Source: Lutjanus erythropterus
Taxonomy: Eukaryota; Chordata; Actinopteri; Lutjaniformes; Lutjanidae
NCBI GenBank assembly: GCA_020091685.1
Contig: CM034612.1
Span: 24,631,158-24,695,157, forward strand
Length of the DNA stretch: 64,000 bases
Direction: 5' to 3'
A program made the translations under genes and the position numbers. This document shows, piece by piece, positions 45,317-59,600 of the stretch; the stretch's first letter is position 1, and each line of letters opens with the position of its first letter. Under the pieces are notes generated by a model. The model ran no database searches. It saw nothing but the letters and a program-made list of their open reading frames with translations, and had not been told where the DNA came from.

Positions 45317-46445
45317 AGCATTTAAAAACAGAGGTATTTAACATAAAACAATTCAAGAACATTCACATATAATTTACAACAACTTACCAAGCAAAGCTAT
45401 TTCAGTGTATTCATAATGTTTCTATCTAACAACTATTTGCCAACTATCTGCCATTGTTTGCTAATGATAGCCAAACAAAAAGCTGCTAACATGCTAATAA
45501 ATTGCTATTAGCCTAATACTGTATGAGTAAAACATGACCCAGCACTTTTGGATATTTTGTATTTTGGTGATAGAAACAAAAGAAGCCAACCCAATCAGCT
45601 GAATTATTTTTAAGCATTTAAAACGTGTTTAACATAAAAATACCTATTCATACATATAAGAATATTCATATATGTCATATAATTCACAACTTGTTAAACA
45701 AGCCCACTTAAGTATAGCTTATGTTTCCTGCAAACTCCTACATAGTGGTAGCCACAAGCTGTTGTTCGCTAATGGTAGCTAAATAAATTAGCTAAAATGC
45801 TAATAAATGACTATAAGCCTCATCTGTAACTCAGTTTTGGTTATTTTGTACTTTGGTGATGTAAACCATTGGATAACATTAACTTGATATGTTACTGTAA
45901 TACAGACAAATCAACTAAATTATGTTTATGCATTTAAAAAGAGGTATTTAACATAAAGACATTTATAGTTCATGTAACTCCTTAAGTGATACTATTTAAC
46001 TAATATTCATATTTCTAGTAAATACCTGGGTGGTAGCCACAAGCCGTTGTGTGCTAATGGTAGCTAAACAAAGTTGCCAACATGCTAATATATATTATAA
46101 GCCTGCTTTAAGTATAATACAGTTATATTTTGTTAACATATTTTCAACTTACTGTAGAAAGCAGATCCTTAACTGAATTACTTTGAAGCATTTAAAAATA
46201 TGCATTTGACATAAAAAAAAAAAAAATATATATATATATGTAAGAATGTTCATATATTATTTACATCAACTTCTTAGGGAGGGCTGGTCAAAATAGCTAA
46301 TTTTCCTATTTTTCTAGCAAATAATTTGGTGATTGCCACATTTGCTAACAGTAGCTAAACAAAGTTGCTAATGTAATGAGTATAAGACTATTATGAGTAG
46401 AACTCTACCATGTAATTAAGGATATTTTGTATTTCGGTTATGTAT
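45317..46445. repeat. Diverged ~260-316-bp tandem repeat, about four units
   Basis: The phrase gcatttaaaa...ttaacataaa recurs at 45318, 45614, 45930 and 46188. Each unit continues with a 'gctaatggtagctaaacaaa', 'aacatgctaataaat' and 'ggatattttgtattttggt' block. The units are old, with many differences and indels. Confidence 0.75.
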
Positions 46446-46514
46446 ACCACTGGATATACAGCATTTTTTAACTTCTTAACTAACAAATATATTATTTCAG
46501 TAAAGATATACAAA

Positions 46515-47125
46515 GACCTGGTTCACACTCTGTAGTCAAATAAATGGTTATAAGTTAGCCTGTAACCTTTCTGTAGCTGTTTGATAACCAGTTCCAAAAA
46601 CCAAAGGCCTTGTGGGTATAAACCATAAATCAAAGTTTAACCATAAAGTACTTTTTAGTATGCAGGCACTGTGCCAACATTTATTTTTTTGATATTAAAG
46701 ACTAAAGGTTGACTTGGGCTCAGATATCATGCTGAAATTAATTACAGCTTTTAAAAAAGATACAAAGTCCCTTTCTGCACCACCAACAGTATTTTTAGGG
46801 AAATGATAATTAGGTGAAGCATTGCCACCATTTTTTTTTAAATTGTCTTTATTATTTCCTTTGAAATTAATACAAATACTCATAATTTAAGTGTATTTTT
46901 GTGTTGGCTCTCACTCTGTAATCCAACAAATGGTTTAAAATTTATCTGTCACCTTTTCAAGTGCCAGTTTAAAAAGAACCATGTGGGCAGTGAGATAACG
47001 TATAAATAAATAATTTATAATCTAAACTGCACAATGTTTAACCACAAAGTACTTTTAAGTATGTTGACACTGTTCAGTATCATTCTTTATTTTGCCACTC
47101 TAAAGATCTAAGGTTCAATATTTAA
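46515..47125. repeat. Diverged tandem duplication (~390 bp period)
   Basis: 46518-46715 and about 46898-47125 share, in order, 'cacactctgtagtcaaataaatggtt', 'taacctttctg', 'gtttaaccataaagtactttt' and 'agtatgcaggcactgt', with substitutions. Confidence 0.7.
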
Positions 47126-47639
47126 GGTACATCAGTACTTTTTCCAGTTCAAAGATAAACTTCGAAGTAATTTTATTCCAGTTTCACTAAACTTGCTCCA
47201 CACTAGCTCCAGCTCTTCACCTGCTGTACACCTGCCCAGACTCCCACACAGAACAAGGTCTGATCAAACACTCATCTGGCCCCATCCACACTCAACTGCC
47301 CCGCACAGGTTCCTGTGGACCAAAGGTTCAAACAGTCGGCTCGCAACCTGCAGGGAGGCAGGGCACTGATGTACGCACGCACACACACACACACACTCAT
47401 GTCATCTGGAAACAGAAGTGCATGCAACCTTAATACTACGTTGTCATTCAGGTTAGATTGTACCCTGTGGACCTGATGACTTTCTGGCAATGACTGCTGC
47501 ATTTATTCCACACTTTGGATGTCCTTTTATCCCATAATGTAATAAAACTTTTCATAAATTTAATTGTAAGACACTTGGGTGTGTTCAAAACACAGCAGCA
47601 CTTGACAAAACACAGCAGCATTTCACACTAAAGAAAAGG

Positions 47640-47905
47640 TGGAACAGTGTTGTACTTTCGAAATGCCATATTTTATGAAATGGTGTCTCCTGTGAAATGT
47701 GAATATTTTCAGAAATGTTGTGTTCTGTCTTTTTTTGAAAAGTCGTGTTTTGTGAAATGTATCTTGCGAAATGCCGTTTTCAGAAATGTGTTTTGTGAAA
47801 TGTTTTGTTGTTAAATGTCACTTTGTGAAATGTGTTTTCATGAGGTGTTTTGTGAAATGCTGTTTTGCAAAATGTCATGTTTTGGAAATGTTGTGTTTTG
47901 ACTCA
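47640..47905. repeat. 'ttttgtgaaatgt' minisatellite
   Basis: Irregular repetition of 'ttttgtgaaatgt/c' at intervals of about 18-25 bp. It produces a spurious Cys/Lys-rich open frame at 47771-47956. Confidence 0.75.
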
Positions 47906-49078
47906 CAAGGCCACTGCAGGTCTAATCCAAAATGTCATACACCCAGTCCAGGTTAGTCTTGGAAAAAGACAGCCATAATACAGAAAAAACCTTCACTTTA
48001 AAAGGCATAAAACATGTATCATGAACAGATCAAATCAAACACAGTGCATAATATACAGAAGTGATACCTGCATCTGGTCAGTTTTCCCACATGATAGTTG
48101 AATGTGTATTTGAGAAACCACAAAAGGAGAGAAATCAGGGGAGCAGCTGTGATTTATTTGTGAACAACTTCAACAACATCAAAAAGAGGACTAACGGTAA
48201 GAGCACTGGTGGTGGATGTTGCTCGGGGAAGGGTTCCCACCTCTGCTGCCGGCCCCAGAGATCAACCTGCCGTTCTTCACATCCGACAACAACGTTTGAC
48301 TTTGGCATGAGGGTCGATTCCCTTCAAACACCGCTGTTTTGATTAAAAAGTGCTGGTTTCTCCCCGTTCATTCCCTGGCTGCCCCTGCAATCGTTCAATC
48401 GCACGGTACAACTCGACAATACTCATCAGGTCAGAAGATTGTGAGGTGTGCGGTTAACTGTCAAAACAAAATCATTCACAAGTCCCGCTCCTGGATAAGA
48501 AGCGGTACTAGAAGGCAAAGAGGGAACATGCCAAAAATCTCTTTAACATTCTGGAGAATAAATTACTTTGTGTCACCACAGGAAACACAGTGGGTGGAAT
48601 CTCTAGTAGTTGACTTTTTCCACAGACAAGGTGCCGGTGCTGGAAGAAAGAGGACCAGAAATGCTCAAATGTAAAACAAAACCATGATTCAATAATCTAC
48701 TGAAGAGCATAAACACTGATAGGTTGTTTGAATTTGTCCACAATTCACCATAATTGTATTTTTGTATCTTAGTTGCCTTTAACAAAATGTTAAATCTGGT
48801 TACTTTCATCTCAAAAGAAGGCCTGTCCTGTTTTTTTACTGCAAGAAGTTTCACTAGTTGTACGGCCCAGCACTGGCACTTTGTTGTTCAAAAGCCTGAA
48901 CTGGTGAATATCAAAGGAGGGTTGGGGGGTCAGGCACATTTTCCCCAGGACATACAGTATGACCCATGCTAGTGTTACACACTCTACAACAAGTTACAGG
49001 TGACAAACAACAAGACGGCCTTCTCCCTTTTCACATCCCAGCCTCTGCTGGAACACCGAGGCCAGAGGAGTGATGAGG
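47906..49078. other. Intergenic and presumed samm50 3' UTR/downstream region
   Basis: No gene recognised. A TTTATT near 48153 is AATAAA on the minus strand and could serve samm50, but the distance is long and other sites may be used. Confidence 0.35.
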
Positions 49079-52000
49079 CTACAGGAAGCGGATTCCTGCT
49101 CCAAACTGGACACCGTCACATATCCTACGAGAGGAGAGAAGAAACGGTGTCAGACAAATCCTTAAATGACACAGTGCTGTATGTATTATTCTGCTGATTT
49201 AGCATTGCACTCTTATAGTGCTATCACACTCATGATGGACAGTTTAAAAAAACAGAAAGAATCCAAACTGATGCAGCAGAACCATGCATTCTTCGTCCTT
49301 GTCAAAGCTTGGTGCCTACATGACCCACGATGCAACTTGATTACCAAAAGTTTGGTCGGAGATTGGGGGTGTGTTGTGCTAGTAGTGGCGAATATAGCAA
49401 TAAGCTGTGAGCGGCAAGCAGAGATGAGGAGCTGGACACAGGGTCTGATAAGCTCCCTTCTTCCTAACTCCACACTGGCAGATTTTTATCGTTTTCAAAC
49501 CTGTAGTCTTCAGCCCTAACCGATGCTGACTCAAGCTCCATCACTTGAGGATATTTATTAGACTTCACAGTCTAAACTGGAAAGCTGCGTCACCAGCATA
49601 TGTAGATGCTGGGGCCTGCGTTGTTACCACAGCAACCCACAACTTGTATATAACAGTGTGGACAATCTGTCCTAAAGATTTGTCTTAAAGCTTCATACAC
49701 ATTTTATACGCTTGAGTTTGAGAATCTAGGGTGTAAAGGTTTTGAGGAAGACCCCCATTTTATTTGTATGTTACGCACACACATGAATGTGACATGATTC
49801 ATATTTCTACCAACAGTTTCATGCTACTCCACTCACTGACAGTAGGCAGCAGTAACAGGCCTAGAAACATTTCAATGTGGCAGCAGAGGCAGAGAAGAAG
49901 AGGACTGGTAATTTTTAAAAATCTGCACAGTAAACCTCAAAGGTACATACAATATATTATATATTCTAAAAGTTTTGTTTTTCAACCCATGCCATGTTTC
50001 TGAGCTTCCAACAGGAAGCCATTTTTTCCACACAGTGTCCTTTTAGATGTGGTGACAAAATCGGAGTGAAGACTGGTTCAACTCAATCTGCTTCATCTAA
50101 AACATCCTCGCCTTTTTTGTCAAAGTCAACATGAGTGAGCTTTTAGTCCTGTGATATGTAGGAGTGTCGGTGAACAGTAGTACCTGTCTCCACTCTGGAC
50201 TCCCATGGGCACACAGTAGTTGAGCTCCAGTCTGGCGATGTTGCCGAGCCGCAGCACGATGCCCGCTCCGTACGACCAGCGGATACACTCAGCTAGCTTC
50301 TGAAGGTGTGCCCGGGGACCCTCACCTGCACAACAACACTCAACATGTTTACAACCCAGCTGGGACATTGTGGTGTTCACTATCAAAAACATTACAGAAA
50401 TGTATTAATGAGATGTTTAACCAATTTAAAATAAAACCTTGACTGGTTCTATTACTTTTCTCTGACTTTTCTCCTGCAAAGTAATTTGAGTTGCATTTTT
50501 TTGTATGAAAAGTGCTGTACAAATAAAGTTTATTATTTGAAGTGAGGCTAATTTGAGGAGGAGAAATTCTGTAATTTCTCTATGCATTATATATTTTCAC
50601 ATATACTGCTTTTTACTGATGTAAATCTGCTCTTCACATCACAGTGACCTATACAAGTGAGATTTCTGCCAATCAGTCAGCGTTGACTTTTTAACACAAC
50701 AGGTACTTAATACATTCACTACGTTCTTTGGTGAACCTACCATAGTTGAGGTTGCAGAGGTTTCCAGCGTTGAGGAAAAAGTGTGTTCTGAAAAGGTCTC
50801 CGAAGCCGCCCTTGCCCGGTCTGAAGGGCAGTGGAGTGTAGAGGTGCACACCACCCGCCCAGTACGCCTCTCCACCCAGATAGTCACCTGGAACACACAG
50901 AGGAGTAAACCGAGATCAGCTGCTGGACTACAGACCAGTCCCTCCAGGAAGCTGCAATGTTGTGATTCTAACAATTCACACAAATTTAACCAATCCTTGT
51001 GAATTCTGCATAAGCTTGTAATTTTTCCACAAAGTGGCCCAATCACTATTGCTTCCTGCAACTTCTACCAATCAAACATCTTTTTTTTTTGCATTTATGT
51101 TTCCTTATTTTGTCACAAGTACTGAAAAGAACACAAGCTTGTCTTTGTTATTGACGTTTATCAACGCTGTGTGTACTTTTATCTTTATATATTATATTTC
51201 TCTTTGTGGAATAACTCCCTCAGTGCACATCTTCGTCTACAAGTAAAGCATATTCTGTTAGAGTTTTTGTAATCCTGAGCCTTCTTGGAACACGCTACAA
51301 TCTTGTTCTCCTTTGAACAAGTTGCCTTTGATTTTTAACAAATTGTTTGGTTAACTGGTAACTCAAAGTTGCCCACAGGTGTGAATGTGAGTGGTTGTGT
51401 GTCTCTATGTGTTAGTCCTGTGATGAACTGGTGACTTGTCCAGGGGGAACCCCGCCTCTCACCCAGTGTCAGCTGGGATAGACTCAAGAATGAATGAATG
51501 AAATATCAGCTATAAGAATATCTGTTTTGACAGATTGAATCACAAAATTAAAGTGGAATTTTTAGACAACTTTTCTATAAAAGCCGAAGTAGATTTGTCT
51601 AGTTTGTTTGATGCACTAGAAAAAAAACACAAATGAACATTTGAAGAGTCAGATCTGCTCATTGTTTTTGTTGTAACAGTGAAATTTTCATATCAGCTGA
51701 AAAAAAAAATCAAATGTTGCACTCTTAATATCTACAACTGACAGTCTGCACAGTTTTTACCTTCACTCTGTGGCCCGATGCTGTACATCCCAAACCCTCG
51801 TACACTGGTGGGACCTCCAAGGTAGAACCTGGATAAAATACACAACTGTCATTGAACCACTGGACCATCCAGTCAGAGTGCAGTGCTGTCACAACATTAC
51901 AGATCTACCATTTGAAACCAGGAGCTCATTAATAGCTCAAAGTTAAAGTAAACAAATGCAGCGTACACATGCATTAGAATCAAATGTATGTATGCATATG

Positions 52001-53577
52001 CTAGTATAATTATATAAACTGTATACATATGTACGCATGTGTGTGGACAAGTGTATGTATGTACACGTGGGTATACATGTATGTCATGTATGTATAACCA
52101 TGTGGTACTATGATATGAGCAGTGATGTGTTGGTAACCTGAGATCACCCTCTACTCTAGAACATGAGTGTATGCAGTGACCTTACTTAACCGTCTTTTCA
52201 CTTTTGTTTAAAATCGTCTGTACCTGACCAAATATATGTCAAACTTTTCAGAGGAGGATGACAGCTCTTGGATGAATCGGACGTACCTGTCAGCGATGCA
52301 GGACGACTGTCCTCCCAGGGGATAAAGCATCCCACCCCACAGAGAGGCAGACAGCACCTGAGAGGACACAAAATGTTTTCATTATAGAGACAAATGTGTT
52401 CAGTGAAAAATATCAACACTAACCGTTTCTCCTCAACTAATTCAGTGCTGCTTTATTGCCCACTGGTGGTTCTTTAATGCAACTACAATTACAAATGCAA
52501 AGCATGATGGGAAGCTTGAAGCATTACAATAAATGTCCACAGGTCTGTTTATACACTGTCTGAGAACAAACAATACGTCCTAAAATCTTTTAGAGGAGAA
52601 TCTTGTTAAACAGCTTTAGAGTGACTTTTTTCTGTCTTACTGAGTCCCAGAAGAGTCGTCTGTTGAGCTGCAGCTCAAAATCCTCTTTCAAGAAGCTGGC
52701 GTCTCCTCCTGTGTAACCAGCCAGTTCCTGCAGGGCGGCCAAACACACACACACACACACACCTTAATAACATCTTTGGAAAATCGGACAAGAGAGCTGG
52801 TAGAAAAACAACAAGAAATACAACTACTCATTTTGTTATAACTTCTGCCAAAAAAAACCCTGACAGCTGTTGATTAATGTTTCAAAAGTTCAACTGAGTT
52901 TGAAAACATCCAAGTGAGCTGGGAAGAATTTAACATTTCTTTGTTGTGTTACTGTGATGTAAATTTACTTGAGTATTTCCACCCTCTACTACTTTTAACT
53001 TCACTAGATTTATTTGACACATATATTTATAAAACATCAAAAAAACATAAAAGCCTATAAAATACAACATAGCATTTCAACAACCTTTATGTTTTTTTCT
53101 GACTATATCTGTCAAATAATTCTGCAAATAAAAATACAACATAGATTCCTGATATGCATGTTAAATAATTATCAAAAAAAGCACAGTAAATAAATATATA
53201 TAAAAAATATATAGTGTTAAAGATTAAACCAGGTGTTGTTGTTGTTGTTGGTGCTCTTGAGTGGATTTTGCCACTTTGAGCACCACAAGCCACTACTATT
53301 TAGCCCCATTATATTGGAGAGAAGGCAGACATCTCTATGTCTGATATCTCCACAACTCTGCAACCTTTAGTTGCACTAAAGGTAAGAGGAAAAATATGTT
53401 TGTTTTTATATTTTGGGGTGAACTGAATCTTTAAGTATGATTGTTCCATTCAGCCTCCAAAAGCAGCTGAACTTCTTCCCTTGTTTGAATCATTTAGTAC
53501 AGCTCACTCGCTCGGTTTCCCCACCCTTTGGTGAAGCAGAAATTTGGCATGGAGGTCAACTGTTTGTGAGGGTGGGT

Positions 53578-53618
<41 letters not shown>

Positions 53619-56600
53619 AATGCATGAACAAGTGGATGCATGCACGCATGTTGTTGCAGCTATTGTGTAAAAAGACATTTAAACCTCCTTCTAAAAAAAC
53701 AAGAGAATAAATCTGAACAAGGTGAGACAAGTCACTCTGTTCATAATTAAGGTTTTTTTCCAGGCATTTTTCCAGATAAGACTGTTCTGTATGGTGTCTA
53801 CACTGTGAAACTGTAAAGTTGACTAAAAACAAATTCATTCATTAAATCAGAAACTCACTAAAGAATTTCTCACAGTGTAAAATGATGCTTGCACCTCACC
53901 TGGTTGATCCGCAGTAAGGCACCTCTGCTGGGGAAAATGGCAGAATTCCTTGAATCGATTGACACAGTGTGCTGCGAACAAACCAAACAAGAGTTCTACT
54001 GAACTGGTGCAGTGGAGAAAATCATTGTATAACCCTCATAAACATTTCCTGGAAATTATATTATATATCTCAGACACATAAGGCAAAAAAGTTCTGTCTT
54101 CAGAAGAAGCTAAATTATGCAAAACCTAAAAATCTAGGGCTGCAACTAACATTTATTTTCATTGTTGATTAATCAGTTGATTATTTCAATTGGCTGTTTG
54201 GTCCATAACATGTAAGAGAACTGTGAAAAATGTTGATCAGTGTCTCCCAAAGTACAAGATGAGGAGGCGTAAAGAACCAGAAAATATTCACATTTAAGAA
54301 GGTGAAGACTTTTTTCTTGATAAAAATGACTCAGACTGATTAATCGCTCCTCAAAATACTTGATAGGTGATTACTTGAATAATTGGTTAAACAGTTAATC
54401 ATCGCAGCTCTACAGAATCAGACATTATGGGCGCAGTAGGAGGGAGAAAAAGGTTCTAGGTCGTACTGAGAGGGCAGATTTCAGCGAGTGTCCACTCTCC
54501 TCTCGCACGGCGAATGAAGCGCTGCGTGCCAAGCAGCCCAGCTCCCTCCATACACCCTCCCACTTCAACGTGTGGTTGGTCATCCCGAGAGGAAACTGCA
54601 GGAGGACAAGATGGAGGACTTCAGTTCACTGATGACATAAGATGACATCCAGTGTGATTGTACAAATACAGTGAGGTGTGTTCATTTCATGCATTACAGA
54701 TTTAATTTATAGTTTTCTCAAATAGCTTTATATGAGATTTTTTACACACACACAGTGAAAATGTGTCCCTGTGACAGTGGTTACAGATTTTTGGCCTCAC
54801 TTTACATTTAGTTAAAACTTCTCTCTCTTACATTGACTTCTGCAGACATGCCTCTGTCGGTCTCTTTTAAGGAGCTCCATGGAAACTGGCCAGTGACTTT
54901 GTACAGGTTGAGGGTGAGGCTGAAACAAAAAGAGGACACCAGATCTGAAAGGCACAGAACTCAAAAACTCCGGTCCATTCAAACTAACACTTGAAATCCA
55001 AGATTTGAGAGTCAGACATCTTAAAAGCATAGCATTCACTTTATGTAGTCAGGATGTCTGCGCTTTCTTAAATGCACCATCAACATCCTATTCAGAACAT
55101 CCTCTGCACTCAGTAGTAATGTACCTGATTTCTATTTAATGGACACAAAAATGGAAACAGCATCAGTGTTGGTTTAAGATGTGTGTCTCTGACATACTTG
55201 CGTTCAAAGTGTCCAGGCTGGGGCTTGAAGAAAGACAGGCCGTATGATGTCTCCTTGGTCCCGTAGGAGAACTGGAAGGTGAGTTTCTCCGCTCGACCCA
55301 ACATGTTGGGCAACTTCAGACCCAGAACCTGGAAGGCAGGACACACGTCAGCTAATGACATCATTTAGGCTTCTACTGCGACGGCACAATGTGTCCAGAT
55401 TCATCCAATGCCTTTAACTTGTTATTAACTCGAGCGCCTGTTCTATATTTCACTATAGCACCCAGGAACGTCCATGATTTTAAAATCATCCCCAGTGTAT
55501 CAAAATACAGGAAAAAAGTCCTGAGCTTTGTGTTGTAGATACTAAAAGCTGCCATCAATAACCAGAGCTGGATATATTTAACATAACGTTGAGATCTGTG
55601 ATTTTTTTCCCCTGTTGTCAAATTGCAAGACCTTCCCAACTCTAACAGCCAGAGACAGACACTGCTGATGACCGGATTGTGACTTTTCCAAATATAAATT
55701 CAGTGATTTTTCTCTTATAAGTTGCCAGAAACACTACCCACAACAACGTCGCAGGAACTGACAAAGACGTTGTGATTTTTTTTTGTTCAAGATTACATCA
55801 CATAATCACCAGCTGTACACAGCAGGACCTACTAGACTCTTCCTGCATGAGATGGAGGCTGTTTCCCAGAGTGAAGTGTGACATTATAGTTCCATATAAA
55901 TTCAGAAATTCTTCTCATAAAAACACAGAACCTTCTGCCACCTACTGTTGGGTGAGTGGGGTAAAGGGAGGGACTTTTCTTTCTTATTTTTTGTTGTCAG
56001 ATTCAGGAAGCAAACGGAGAGAAATGTTGTGAATCAAATCCGTTATAAAATTGACCTGAAGTTAATTTCTCCTCGTTTAGGCAGACTGAGATTAATTACA
56101 TCACAGCTATTTACAGCAGTTTTGATTGTACTTGTTGTTTTGTCTGGTGTTTTTTTTAGAGGGATGTAGATTCAAACTTGGGTTAAAACACTACAGTGAA
56201 GTGCAGCAACGTTCTACAATCCTGCTGAAGTCTAGAGGGTCAACAACTGTTATCACTGTGATGATGATGATAATAATGATGATGATGATGGCAGCTTTTT
56301 CAGGGCAGAATTGATTTGTTGTAGCAGGGACAGCACAGGTGCAACCAGTGACATTAGTGAAGGCTCTGCTCCATTCAAATGTCCCAGTAACCAGTACCAG
56401 CATACATAATAGTACATCCATAAAACAGCTACATCTAAATGGGACGTAGCCGTTAATAATGTGCTGTGTTGCTGTGACATGCTTGTCTGCTGTGAGAAAG
56501 GCTGAGTGTCTTGCAACATTCAAACAAATATTTTATTATAGGAAAGATAAACTGGCAGCTGCAACCTGCCACTGACCTTTCACTAAACCCCTCCTCCAAA

Positions 56601-59600
56601 CAGCAACTGGCCAATCACAGCTTAGTAACTGTAACTAGGCCCCACAGGCCTGTCAAGCTTTAGATGTTGAAGCAGTGTGCATGGGGCTCTGAGAAAAATG
56701 ATACTGTGTCTCAGTAACAGAAACACACTCATGGCCACTGGAAAAAGATGATAAGAGCTATGCTAACCCAGCTTGGACTCCTGGCTAATGTGTGGTCAGG
56801 AAAGTGGGAATCAGGCTGGTCCAGCAACAGGAAACCAGACTTGTCCCACATCTTACAGAGACCTGCTCCACCACAAAACCTAGGATCAAGGTTTTGCACT
56901 GGGACGTGGACAGACCAGTTCAAAGCTGACTGGACACCACACGCAAGACTCTCGTAGGACAAGATGCTTTGTGCAAAAATAAAGTTGATAGACGCTGCGC
57001 CTCATGCAGAAATGTTTTCTTACTTACTCTTATATTTGTTTGCTTTCATACAAAGGCTGCAATGAGTCCTGATTTAAAGCAGTGATTAAAATGCCCACTG
57101 GACTATAATTTAAATAGAGAATTTAAAACTCTGCAGCCAATCAAAAAGTATTTTCCATGGCTGTGGAAATAAATATATTTTGCATGATGACGTGTAAATA
57201 TGTTTCAGAAACTTAAGTCTGTTTGAGAGGACACTAATTAGGATTTTTTTATGCTGGAGAAACCTCAGGAAAAAACCCCCACCATCCTCTGCACTCATCC
57301 ACAGAGTGAAATGTGACTGACATGAACGATATGTGAGTGTTCCTCTCACCATGCTCCCTTCATTGTTGCCGACCATGGTGTTGTAGCTTCCTGTCAGCCT
57401 CTTTATCTCTGTCACCTCAAAGGTTACATCCAGACCGTTGGGTAAAGCATCTTTACCTGAGGACGGAGAGCCAGTCAGTGTAGAGATGGTCTGTTTCTGC
57501 ATATTAATGTCAGCTAAGCACACTTCAATTACAGTATATCCCACAGGACAGTGGTTCCCAAACTGGGGAGAGAGGGCCTGCAGGGACCCGCCAGAAAAGT
57601 TAATGAACCACTGCCATAGGAAAACATCTTGCAGTCACATTTCAATTGAGATACCTTCATACGTATCGATAAGAACCTCCACCTCTTTGAAGATTCCCAG
57701 GCGGAGCAGCCTCTGTCTGGCGACGTGAGCTTTCTTCATCACCTGGAAGCGAGACAGAAACAGAGCTCTTACGACACTTTTCACAAGATGAAACTGATAA
57801 GTTCAGAGTGCTGTCAGGCCCCAGGGCACGTTACAGTCAGAAATACGTACATCAATGAGGTTTTTGGCATGGAAAACATCAGAGATCTCATAGCCCAGCA
57901 GGTCCTCTTTAGTTCTTCCAAGACCCTGGATGTTGACATGTTGGACGACCACCTGTAATCAAAGACATTTGACTTTTATTAGCTGAGAGACAGATTCTTC
58001 ACGATAGCAAGTAAAAATATCCCTTTGGTGCACTAAAATGCTATGCTTGTACAAGTATTTTATACATTTAAGTCTACAACTACTCACATCTCTGTTTTCG
58101 AGGATCTCCTGCTTGGCCTCCTGCTCAATTTCTGGAGTCTCCACCAAGTCATCAGGGTTGACTCCCAAGTCCCGGCCATGCATCGGGAGAGGATCCAGAC
58201 TCTGCACCGAAGATAAGGACAATGCTTTAAATGACACCGCCTGCCTGTGCCTGGACTATCTAATGCAAATAAACACAAGAGCCGCTGGAATAAACCCTAC
58301 TTTTCTGTTGAGGCTTTGTCCACAGAGGCACTGAGTCAACCTCTAGCTTTATTCTAAGTTTGTATGTTGTTAATTTGGTTTGCATTACATTATAAAGTGA
58401 GGTAAAGTGACAAATAACATCAACACTTGATTTTTTATGAAGAAGGGTTTGTATGTGGCTCTATAGTCAGTGTATTTACCTACAGTAGATGGCGGTTGAC
58501 ACACCCCCAGTTGGGAGAAGCAGCAGGAGTACTGGTGTAGGAAGCTAAGCAATGTACTGCTGTGGACAGGGTCAACAGCAAAATGTATTTTAGACACCTA
58601 AAAAAATCAGTTCAAGTAGTGGCTGGCTACTTTTTATTAAAGGACAGCAGAAGCACTCTACTTAAAAGGAAAAAAATGTTTTATGAAAACAAAAGACGTT
58701 GTGCACATATAATTTAATGAAGGACATTTTGAAGTGGATTTCTTTGAAATTGTGTCATGGGCTTTTTAATGTGATATTATTGTACCTGAAATGTTTGGTA
58801 TTGTTACATCCCAAGTTACTGAGTGACTTCACTGAAGCATTGCAATTACACAAACTAACTCATCGAGGCAGCAGCAGACCAGCAAGTCCTGTGTTCTGCG
58901 AGTTAAAATTAAAAGATGAAACTACTCCTTTAAGGTGTCTGTTGACCACCACCTAATTTTGGTAATATGCTAACTATGGATAAGTATCTCATAATACCTC
59001 ACATCAAAGAATCCAAACTATCCCTTTAAAGGGTCGCTACAAAGAAAGAGAAAGGGCAGTAAAGGCAGTGGGTGTGGCTTTATGAGAAGACTAGGGGAGT
59101 GTCTGATGTCCTATGACCAGTGAATGTCACACTGCACATGGTAAGAGTTGTTCTTTCAGTTAGTTAAGTGGGTGTGCAGCTTTAATATGAATAATTAATT
59201 ATATTGAGCTAAATGACTTTACATCTTCTGGGATGTTTAGTAATTCTAAGGTAGTTGTATAGGTAAATATTTCAACCCTTTAAACTATTAAAAAGGAGTG
59301 AAATAACCTTCTGAAATAATTACACTGTTTTGAGCAAGTAAAATGGCGTCCTGTAATGTTCCTCTGTGTAAGTAAAGTCTAAAAACAATAAAAGAAAACT
59401 AAAATATCGCGAAAATGACCATGACGAGGTTTTTAATCAGAAATATGATGATATCTACATTTAAAAATGCCGCCCAGCCTACATTAGCGGCATTACGGGG
59501 ACTTAAATGAGCTAAAGGCAAAGTTATACCGTTTCATCACCCAAAGTTAGCTAGTTTATACTCAACTTTACCCGCCAGTTGTATTTATTATTGGTCTTTC

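Noticed and set aside
47771..47956. Cys/Lys-rich 61-codon ORF resembling a small secreted peptide
   Set aside because: Its pattern is produced by the ttttgtgaaatgt repeat; there is no signal peptide, splice site or upstream support.
53437..53838. ORFs around the TG repeat in samm50 intron 9
   Set aside because: They are repeat-derived and intronic.
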